Part shown: positions 1 through 5,197 of the stretch, in pieces | Layout: every line of letters starts with the position of its first letter | Numbering within the stretch: position 1 is the first letter of the stretch | Source: UBA1100 sp964533265 | Lineage (GTDB): Bacteria > Verrucomicrobiota > Verrucomicrobiia > Limisphaerales > UBA1100 | Assembly: GCA_964533265.1 (NCBI GenBank) | Contig: CAZHJW010000122.1 | Coordinates: forward strand, 1-7,047 | Direction of reading: 5' to 3' | DNA: 7,047 nucleotides | Notes under the pieces: model-generated | Database searches by the model: none | What the model saw: the letters and a program-made list of their open reading frames with translations, nothing else | Told to the model about the DNA's origin: nothing | Position numbers and translations under genes: made by a program

Positions 1-32
1 GAAATCCGGAGCGCGGAAAATAGGCAGGCCTA

Positions 33-54
33 AGTTGTGTGTCAACGCACAATT
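33..54. repeat. Imperfect inverted repeat downstream of the AhbA/AhbB-like gene
   Basis: The arms at 33-41 and 46-54 flank a TCAA loop. As plus-strand RNA this gives a 9-pair stem with two G-U pairs. As minus-strand RNA two of those pairs become mismatches. A six-T run lies at 64-69, about ten bases past the stem on the plus strand, which is too far for a classical intrinsic terminator. It could help end transcription of a gene entering from the left, or of the minus-strand gene that stops at 71, but neither role is well supported. The rest of 1-70 shows no gene. Confidence 0.25.
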
Positions 55-70
55 AGCATTTCATTTTTTA

Positions 71-1201
71 CTAAGCCTTCATGGATTCAGGGGCAATCCC
101 GTGTTTCTCACACCAATCTAGATAAGCAAATGGTGAGATTTCAGAAGGTTTAATCTCGCTACGACCACCCCAAAAAACATTAGTATAACCCACTTTAATA
201 CCCGCCTCAGCTAGGTGAATATCAATCGCGGCCTTGTGAGCTAACACCTTTTCCTTATCAGTGCCGTGAGCCACACCCATAATGTTAACATTGCGAAATT
301 CCGGACCGCCTTCACGCCAGTAACCATGAGTCATGATGTAATGTCGCCCTAACTCACGTCCTGCCTGCATTTCCATTCCAGGCGGAACAGCCCAATGAAA
401 TAATGCATTGTAACGAGTAACTTGCTCGCCAGTTCTCAGTTGCTTCACGTGTTCAAGAAATGTGGAAAACCGTCCAACCACTCGACGTCTATTCAAGTCC
501 TCAGCCACACGAAAAAACTCATCCAAGCCCACACCAGCCTCTTCCGCGCGAATTTGCCACAAATCCTGAACCAACTCTTCTGGCTCAAACTCGCGCTTAA
601 CTGTTTCCATGATTCGCCACTCTCGGTCAGATAGATTGACAACGGCAACATCTGTCACGCTGCCAAGCTCCTTAGACCTAGCCCCCGGCTCGATATCCTT
701 TCGTCGGACATGCCCAACACCCAAGGCAAAGAGCTTCTTGGCCGGCATAACTCGAAAAGCTTTTGCCCGCACCTTCTCCATCAGAAACTCACAGTGCTTT
801 TCAAGTGAATACCCTTGTGGAACCTTCAGTGTTGTCCACAACTTATAGGTGGAGCCCGGCGAAACTGAATCCGTACTCCTTGTCACGACATGGCCAGAGA
901 ACGGATCCTTCTGGAACATGTAATCGAACGCTGAATCCAAGAACTCATGGTCAACCTCCCATGCAACAAGGGCACCTTTAGCTAGGCTTGTTGCCAGAAG
1001 TGTCTGCCGAACCCGCCGGATCACTCCCGCTTGAAGCATTGCACGCACCCGATCCATAACCACCTCCTTATTCAATCCCGTCTTTTCTGCTACGACACCA
1101 AATGGATCGCGCTGAAAGCCCTGAAGCTGATCTTCACTTACAGCAAGAATCTTAGCGTTTATTTCGTCAGCAATCTCAACGGGAACACTGGTAGGATTCA
1201 T
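71..1201 (-). CDS. Fused AhbA-AhbB-like protein (siroheme decarboxylase family, AsnC/Lrp fold)
   Basis: This 376-residue protein carries two copies of the winged-helix plus AsnC-like ligand domain found in siroheme decarboxylase subunits AhbA and AhbB and in NirD/L/G/H. Those enzymes remove two acetate carboxyls from siroheme to give didecarboxysiroheme, in heme synthesis or heme d1 synthesis. The first unit has a helix-turn-helix at about residues 13-68 and a ligand domain at about 76-160. The second has a helix-turn-helix at about 190-245 and a ligand domain at about 263-345. The second ligand domain keeps the family pattern best: YNALFHWAVP (264-273), then THGYWRE (291-297) in the place of the usual SHCYxR, then MGVAHG (308-313). 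The first has HVVTR (104-108) where HxYxR is expected, so it may be structural. The start is ATG with no Shine-Dalgarno sequence; a 5-bp hairpin (1205-1217) sits just upstream. It lies 49 bases after hemW on the same strand, fitting a heme role. Automatic pipelines would probably call it an AsnC/Lrp regulator. The family is fairly sure; catalytic activity is inferred. Confidence 0.75.
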   Translation of the reverse strand: MNPTSVPVEIADEINAKILAVSEDQLQGFQRDPFGVVAEKTGLNKEVVMDRVRAMLQAGVIRRVRQTLLATSLAKGALVAWEVDHEFLDSAFDYMFQKDPFSGHVVTRSTDSVSPGSTYKLWTTLKVPQGYSLEKHCEFLMEKVRAKAFRVMPAKKLFALGVGHVRRKDIEPGARSKELGSVTDVAVVNLSDREWRIMETVKREFEPEELVQDLWQIRAEEAGVGLDEFFRVAEDLNRRRVVGRFSTFLEHVKQLRTGEQVTRYNALFHWAVPPGMEMQAGRELGRHYIMTHGYWREGGPEFRNVNIMGVAHGTDKEKVLAHKAAIDIHLAEAGIKVGYTNVFWGGRSEIKPSEISPFAYLDWCEKHGIAPESMKA

Positions 1202-1250
1202 GGCGCGAAGTTTTCGCAGTAAAATTGAGAGCTGGCCAACTGTTTTTTTA

Positions 1251-2405
1251 TTATCGCAGAAACTCCGCCCCTATAGCATCAGCTAAGCGCAATCCGCGGG
1301 GCGTTAACCTGAAGCTATCGACCTCGCAGATTCCCTGCCCTTTATCTACTAATTCAGATATTTCCTTCGCCCATTGATCCTTTAAATCAAAACCAGTAAC
1401 ATTTTCAAATTCGGCATAAGGCCATCCTGCGTTCATTCGCAAACCAAATGCCGCTATTTCTCCTGCACGTTTAAGTGGAGACAATTCTTCTTTTTCATCC
1501 ACTGCACGACGACCGGTCTCCAGAATTTCACAATATGCATTCGTGTTACAAATATTAGCCGTACGCTCACCGCGCACATACCCTGTCGCGCTCGGCCCCA
1601 ACCCATGGTAATCGCCACCGCGCCAATAGTTTACATTGTGCAGGCAAGCCTGATCAGGGATATCAGATGATTCATGACCGTCATGCCGGGCAAAGTTGGC
1701 CACCTCGTATTGATGATAACCGTTTTCTTCGGCATGCCTCACCAATTTTTCAAACATATCGCACGCCAATCCCTCTTGCACATCGAATTCACCAGCCTTC
1801 AGTTGCTCGTAAAGCGGCGTATCCTGTTCATAAATCACTTCGTAGCATGATATATGATCCGGGCCCATCGAAGCCACCTCATCTAAGGTGTCACTCCACA
1901 CTTCCATGGATTGGGAAGGTATAGCGAACATCAGATCGAGATTAACCCGCTCAAATCCGGCATTCCGTAATATCTCATATGATTTATAGATCATATCTCG
2001 AGAGTGAACTCGCCCCAACCGCACAAGCAAATCTGGATCCAGAGACTGGACCCCCATCGAAACACGCGTTACACCACCTCCCTTAAGAAGTTCGGCCTTA
2101 TCCTTTGAAAGGGTTGCTGGATTGCATTCAACAGTCCACTCAGTCACATCCTCAACCCCTAGACAATTTATTGCGTCGAGTATCGATTCCCACTGCCGTA
2201 AATTTAAAATTGAAGGCGTGCCGCCTCCAAAAAAAATAGTTCGCAGGAGCAAATCATCAGCCACCATTGCCAACTCCCCTAGCAAAGCGGACACATACCG
2301 ATCCACCACCTCACCTTCCGGTTGATGAGAAAAGAAAGCGCAGTAATTACATTTGGAAGCGCAAAACGGCACATGCACATATAAACTTTCAACCGGAACG
2401 GGCAC
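1251..2405 (-). CDS. hemW: Heme chaperone HemW (radical SAM, HemN-like)
   Basis: HemW binds heme and a 4Fe-4S cluster and is thought to deliver heme to target proteins. It was long annotated as oxygen-independent coproporphyrinogen III oxidase. The 384-residue length matches HemW and is shorter than true HemN. The radical SAM cluster motif is C15-x3-C19-x2-C22 followed by Ala-Phe; true HemN has a fourth cysteine at the equivalent position (CxxxCxxCxC). GGGTPS (60-65) is the SAM-binding segment, followed by ECNP (93-96), RVSMGVQS (114-121) and the NLDLMFAIPSQ stretch (155-165). The HemN C-terminal domain includes HNVNYW (256-261), GLGPSA (268-273) and FGLRMNAGW (320-328), ending in a winged-helix-like tail (FRLTPRGLRLADAIG). 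The start is GTG at 2405; the nearest in-frame stop upstream is at 2436-2438 and no ATG lies between. No Shine-Dalgarno sequence is visible. It is divergent from uvrB and probably co-transcribed with the AhbA/AhbB-like gene downstream. HemW rather than HemN is well supported by the cysteine pattern and length. Confidence 0.9.
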   Translation of the reverse strand: MPVPVESLYVHVPFCASKCNYCAFFSHQPEGEVVDRYVSALLGELAMVADDLLLRTIFFGGGTPSILNLRQWESILDAINCLGVEDVTEWTVECNPATLSKDKAELLKGGGVTRVSMGVQSLDPDLLVRLGRVHSRDMIYKSYEILRNAGFERVNLDLMFAIPSQSMEVWSDTLDEVASMGPDHISCYEVIYEQDTPLYEQLKAGEFDVQEGLACDMFEKLVRHAEENGYHQYEVANFARHDGHESSDIPDQACLHNVNYWRGGDYHGLGPSATGYVRGERTANICNTNAYCEILETGRRAVDEKEELSPLKRAGEIAAFGLRMNAGWPYAEFENVTGFDLKDQWAKEISELVDKGQGICEVDSFRLTPRGLRLADAIGAEFLR

Positions 2406-2410
2406 GCCAG

Positions 2411-2439
2411 ATATTAACCCACCGATTCTTTGCGGTCAA
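2411..2439 (-). promoter_or_regulatory. Candidate sigma70-type promoter of hemW
   Basis: On the minus strand, TTGACC (2439-2434) is followed after 17 bases by TAATAT (2416-2411). That is five of six matches to the -35 consensus and four of six to the -10. A transcript would be expected to begin around 2404-2405, which is the GTG start codon, implying a leaderless or nearly leaderless mRNA. The -35 abuts the -35 of the divergent uvrB promoter. Confidence 0.5.
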
Positions 2440-2468
2440 TTGACACTGGCCAGTCTCACCCGTAACGT
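2440..2468 (+). promoter_or_regulatory. Candidate sigma70-type promoter of uvrB
   Basis: A perfect TTGACA (2440-2445) is followed after 17 bases by TAACGT (2463-2468), a weak -10 with three of six matches. The predicted transcription start falls at about 2475, the GTG start codon of uvrB. An in-frame stop at 2463-2465 leaves very little room for any other translation start. The -35 is convincing; the -10 is not, so an activator or a different -10 is possible. Confidence 0.4.
2441..2458. promoter_or_regulatory. 18-bp near-palindrome in the hemW-uvrB divergent promoter region (possible operator)
   Basis: The sequence TGACACTGGCCAGTCTCA has a perfect 10-base palindromic core (ACTGGCCAGT, 2445-2454). 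One mismatched pair follows on each side, then three more matching pairs. It overlaps the uvrB -35 and most of its spacer, a typical place for a repressor. It does not match the E. coli LexA box (CTGT-N8-ACAG), the Gram-positive box (GAAC-N4-GTTC), or the TGTTC-N4-GAACA type I recall for Verrucomicrobia. No factor is proposed. Confidence 0.3.
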
Positions 2469-2474
2469 GCACGC

Positions 2475-4439
2475 GTGTTCGAGTTACACCAACCGTACCC
2501 ACCGGCGGGCGATCAGCCCAAAGCCATTGACCAACTAACAACCGGTTTAAAGAAAGGCCTCCCTCACCAGGTGCTGCTGGGAGTTACCGGGTCAGGAAAG
2601 ACCTATACAATGGCAAATGTGATCTCACAAATCGATCGGCCAACGCTTGTGATTTCCCATAACAAAACGTTGGCCGCGCAGCTTTATGCGGAATTTAAAA
2701 GTTTTTTCCCAAATAATGCTGTGGAATATTTTATTAGCTACTTCGACTACTATCAGCCGGAAGCCTACATCCCCAGAACAGACACATTTATTGAAAAGGA
2801 CTCCTCGGTAAATGAGGACATTGAACGCATGAGGCTAGCGACAATGAGCTCCTTGCTAACCCGTAGAGACGTGCTAGTCATTGCCAGTGTGTCCTGCATT
2901 TACGGGATCGGCAATCGAGAGGATTACGAATCCTTAATGCTCCCTATAACCCAAGGGATGGAGATCGGCCGGGAACCACTGCTCACGAGACTCGTCGACC
3001 TGCAGTACAATAGAAACGATATAGCCTTTGAACGAGGCCAATTTAGAGTCCGGGGCGACACTGTGGATATCCGCCCAGCTCAAACCGAAGACGCTATTCG
3101 GATAGAATTTTTTGGCGAAGAAATTGAGCGCATCCAACGCTTTGACCCATTAACAGGCAGCACTCTGGAAACACTGGAATCGGTCACGATTTTCCCCGGG
3201 AAACAATTCGTCACTCAGATGGACAAAATCAAAATCGCCATGAAAACTATCCGGACTGAACTTCGCGAGCAGATCCAATATTTTGAAAAGAATAAGAAAC
3301 TACTTGAAGCTCAACGCATCAAGATGCGTACCGAATACGATCTGGAGATGATGGAAGAACTTGGCTATTGCAGCGGCATTGAGAATTACAGCCGGCACAT
3401 TAGTCAGCGAGCAAAAGGCTCCAAGCCAAACACTTTGATGGACTTTTTCCCAAAAGACTTTCTTCTTGTCATAGATGAATCCCACGCGACCCTCCCGCAA
3501 ATCCGCGGCATGTACGCCGGAGACAGATCCCGTAAAACCGTCCTAGTGGAGCACGGGTTTCGATTACCCAGCGCATTAGATAATCGCCCCCTAAATTACG
3601 AGGAATTTCAAGGCCACCAATACCAGACCATTTATCTCAGCGCCACACCTTCAGAACCGGAATTAACCCGGGCTCAACCCAACATTGCAGAACAAATTGT
3701 CCGCCCCACCGGCTTGGTAGATCCTACGATCACTCTGAAACCACTCAAGGGACAAATCGACGACCTTATAGAGCAATGCCGTCAACGTGTGGAATCCAAA
3801 GAACGCATCCTGGTCACTACACTCACTAAGCGGACTTCCGAGGAATTAACTGATTACCTACGCGAAATAGACATCAAAGTGCGTTACCTTCATAGTGAAA
3901 TCGACGCATTGGAAAGAGTTGAAATCCTGCGAGAACTCCGCAAAGGGGAATTTGATGTACTCGTGGGTATAAACCTATTGCGTGAAGGACTCGACTTGCC
4001 CGAGGTGTCACTGGTCGCCATACTCGATGCAGACAAGGAAGGCTTTCTTAGAAGCACCACCTCACTCACCCAGACTGCCGGCAGGGCCGCTCGCCACCTG
4101 AATGGCCAGGTGTTTCTGTACGCTGATGTGATCACCAAAAGCATCAGTGAATTTATGGCCTTGTCCAAATATCGAAGGGAAAAGCAACTTGCCCATAATA
4201 AGAAACACAACATTACCCCGCGTAGTGTTTCTCGGGCAGTTGAAGAAAGCCTTGGCAATCGGCGTGATGCCACAGACAAAGCCTCCACGCTCTTGGGTGA
4301 TGCCAAAGGACAGTTCGATGTTACTGAAACTATCCACGAATTGGAACAGGAGATGTTAAGGGCCGCGGAGAATCTGGAATTCGAAAAGGCCGCCCATCTA
4401 CGCGATCAGGTAAAGATGCTAAAAAAAGAGCTGGAATAG
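2475..4439 (+). CDS. uvrB: UvrABC excinuclease subunit B
   Basis: UvrB is the damage-verifying helicase-like subunit of nucleotide excision repair. UvrA loads it on DNA and it then recruits the nuclease UvrC. The 654 residues span the whole family. The start region FELHQPYPPAGDQPKAI is the conserved Q-like motif, Walker A GVTGSGKT lies at 36-43, and the damage-probing beta-hairpin region runs from about 85 to 109 (SYFDYYQPEAY, then DTFIEKD). Walker B DESH is at 334-337, the helicase motif YLSATPSE at 387-394, and a C-terminal helicase domain with EGLDLPE (504-510) ends in motif VI QTAGRAARH (533-541). The final 35 or so residues are a UVR domain (NLEFEKAAHLRDQ at 633-645) that contacts UvrC. 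The start is GTG at 2475. An in-frame TAA at 2463 rules out a longer form, and the protein begins exactly where UvrB should. No Shine-Dalgarno sequence is seen. It is alone on its strand between hemW and the YqgE-like gene, so it is probably monocistronic. No key motif is missing. Confidence 0.98.
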   Translation: MFELHQPYPPAGDQPKAIDQLTTGLKKGLPHQVLLGVTGSGKTYTMANVISQIDRPTLVISHNKTLAAQLYAEFKSFFPNNAVEYFISYFDYYQPEAYIPRTDTFIEKDSSVNEDIERMRLATMSSLLTRRDVLVIASVSCIYGIGNREDYESLMLPITQGMEIGREPLLTRLVDLQYNRNDIAFERGQFRVRGDTVDIRPAQTEDAIRIEFFGEEIERIQRFDPLTGSTLETLESVTIFPGKQFVTQMDKIKIAMKTIRTELREQIQYFEKNKKLLEAQRIKMRTEYDLEMMEELGYCSGIENYSRHISQRAKGSKPNTLMDFFPKDFLLVIDESHATLPQIRGMYAGDRSRKTVLVEHGFRLPSALDNRPLNYEEFQGHQYQTIYLSATPSEPELTRAQPNIAEQIVRPTGLVDPTITLKPLKGQIDDLIEQCRQRVESKERILVTTLTKRTSEELTDYLREIDIKVRYLHSEIDALERVEILRELRKGEFDVLVGINLLREGLDLPEVSLVAILDADKEGFLRSTTSLTQTAGRAARHLNGQVFLYADVITKSISEFMALSKYRREKQLAHNKKHNITPRSVSRAVEESLGNRRDATDKASTLLGDAKGQFDVTETIHELEQEMLRAAENLEFEKAAHLRDQVKMLKKELE

Positions 4440-4450
4440 TCTAATTCCAG
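4421..4450 (-). terminator. Candidate intrinsic terminator of the YqgE/AlgH gene, inside the 3' end of uvrB
   Basis: A perfect 7-bp stem (CTGGAAT 4431-4437 with ATTCCAG 4444-4450) encloses a 6-base loop and spans both stop codons of the converging genes. Read on the minus strand, the stem is followed by CTC and seven Ts (4427-4421), a fair intrinsic terminator. On the plus strand no T-run follows, so uvrB itself is not obviously terminated here. The stem has only three G-C pairs, which lowers confidence. Confidence 0.5.
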
Positions 4451-5001
4451 GAAATGTCTTCAGGGGCGTCGGCCATCAATTTATGCACTCCGCCCATCTC
4501 AATCATCACCGCGCGCCATAATTGACCCGGCGGAATTGCGAATACATGATCTACGCTAGCCGGATGGGTAACCCACGCCTTACGTTTCATTTCATCCTCC
4601 AACTGCCCCTCGCCCCATCCTGCGTAACCTGCGAAGATGCGTACTTGCTGGGTCACCGAAAATGATCCTCCTAGCTCAAGCAGCTCATCCAAGGAATGTT
4701 CCAAATTTAGATTGGGAATGACATTGGCATCAGGAAGGTAATCATCGCTATGAAGAAAACTCATCGCCTGAGCCTGAACAGGGCCTCCAATAGACAAATC
4801 CTGTTCACAAATTCGTTCTGGCAAGTCCTCAACAATCATTTCGCCCACGGTCTTTTCAGTGGATCGATTTAGTGTCAGCCCAAATGCTCCCTCCTGACTA
4901 TGCTGGCAGAGCAACACCACGGTGCGACTAAAAAAAGAGCCAGCCAAATTGCCGCTATCAACCAGCAATTGGCCTCTTAGAGATTTGAAAGGTTCATCCA
5001 T
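4441..5001 (-). CDS. YqgE/AlgH family protein (DUF179)
   Basis: This 186-residue cytoplasmic protein has the normal length and all main blocks of the YqgE/AlgH (UPF0301) family. They are LRGQLLV near residue 8, then SRTVVLLC (25-32), EGAFGLTLNR (37-46), GGPV (72-75), the signature FAGYAGWGEGQLEDE (123-137), and a late LWRAVM (161-166). There is no signal peptide or membrane segment. The biochemical function of the family is not established; the AlgH name comes from a Pseudomonas alginate phenotype and should not be carried over as a regulatory function here. The start is ATG at 5001 with no clear Shine-Dalgarno sequence. It runs tail to tail into uvrB with one base between the stop codons, and diverges from a small lipoprotein gene across 58 bases. 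Family membership is very secure; the role is unknown. Confidence 0.93.
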   Translation of the reverse strand: MDEPFKSLRGQLLVDSGNLAGSFFSRTVVLLCQHSQEGAFGLTLNRSTEKTVGEMIVEDLPERICEQDLSIGGPVQAQAMSFLHSDDYLPDANVIPNLNLEHSLDELLELGGSFSVTQQVRIFAGYAGWGEGQLEDEMKRKAWVTHPASVDHVFAIPPGQLWRAVMIEMGGVHKLMADAPEDISWN

Positions 5002-5025
5002 CTGCAGTGAGCAATCCCAAGAAGC

Positions 5026-5053
5026 TTGCGTATTTTATAACGATAATTATACT
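5026..5053 (+). promoter_or_regulatory. Candidate sigma70-type promoter of the small lipoprotein gene
   Basis: TTGCGT (5026-5031) is followed after 16 bases by TATACT (5048-5053), four of six and five of six matches to consensus. Transcription would start near 5060, the A of the ATG, again implying a leaderless mRNA. GATAAT at 5042-5047 is an alternative -10 but has no -35 at proper spacing. The gap is AT-rich, unlike its flanks. Confidence 0.45.
5046..5051 (-). promoter_or_regulatory. Possible -10 element for the YqgE/AlgH gene
   Basis: The minus strand reads a perfect TATAAT (5051-5046), overlapping the -10 of the opposing lipoprotein promoter. No recognisable -35 lies 15-19 bases upstream and there is no extended -10 TG. 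It would give a leader of roughly 38 bases before the ATG at 5001. A perfect hexamer in an AT-rich stretch can arise by chance. Confidence 0.3.
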
Positions 5054-5059
5054 CATATC

Positions 5060-5197
5060 ATGTTCAAAGCGCTTATTATCATGATAGCTGCAACCGCTTT
5101 GCTTTTCGCTGGGTGCCAGAGTCTTGATTCCGGGCATCGCGAATTCATTCCGGGGAAGGGATGGGTTCCGGTTAAGGGCAAAATCCTAGGCGGTTAA
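5060..5197 (+). CDS. Small lipoprotein of unknown function, 45 residues
   Basis: The product has a short charged start (Lys3), a hydrophobic stretch at residues 4-17, and a lipobox LFAGC ending at Cys19. The mature lipid-anchored peptide would be about 27 residues, with Gln at +2, which by Enterobacteria rules favours the outer membrane. The mature part is Gly/Lys-rich with the phrase REFIPGKGWVPVKGK (27-41). Phe at -3 of the lipobox, where Leu is usual, is tolerated but not ideal. I do not recognise a family; entericidin-like size is the only resemblance. The reading frame stays open upstream to 4922, but that part is antisense to the YqgE-like gene, and the signal peptide begins precisely at the ATG at 5060. 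A promoter candidate sits just before it. The stop codon overlaps the transketolase stop codon on the other strand. It looks real because of the signal peptide and promoter, but it is short. Confidence 0.65.
   Translation: MFKALIIMIAATALLFAGCQSLDSGHREFIPGKGWVPVKGKILGG

Noticed and set aside
71..1201. Reading this gene as an ordinary AsnC/Lrp transcription regulator.
   Set aside because: Lrp proteins are about 150-160 residues with one unit. Here two units and the THGYWR/MGVAHG pattern match siroheme decarboxylase subunits, and the neighbour is hemW.
1230..1241. AGCTGGCCAACT before the AhbA/AhbB-like gene, sharing CTGGCCA with the palindrome at 2445-2454; considered as a shared operator.
   Set aside because: TGGCCA also occurs inside coding sequence in this window (for example near 892, 4104 and 5924), so the shared core is not informative.
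1251..2405. Reading this gene as coproporphyrinogen III dehydrogenase HemN.
   Set aside because: The cluster motif is CxxxCxxCAF without the fourth cysteine, and the 384-residue length fits HemW.
3890..4306. A 138-residue open frame on the minus strand inside uvrB.
   Set aside because: It is a shadow of the strongly conserved UvrB helicase domain. Its Ser/Arg-rich composition resembles no family and it has no start signals of its own.
4922..5059. Upstream in-frame extension of the small lipoprotein (a 91-residue frame).
   Set aside because: It is antisense to the start of the YqgE-like gene, shows no protein-like pattern, and would bury the signal peptide in mid-protein.
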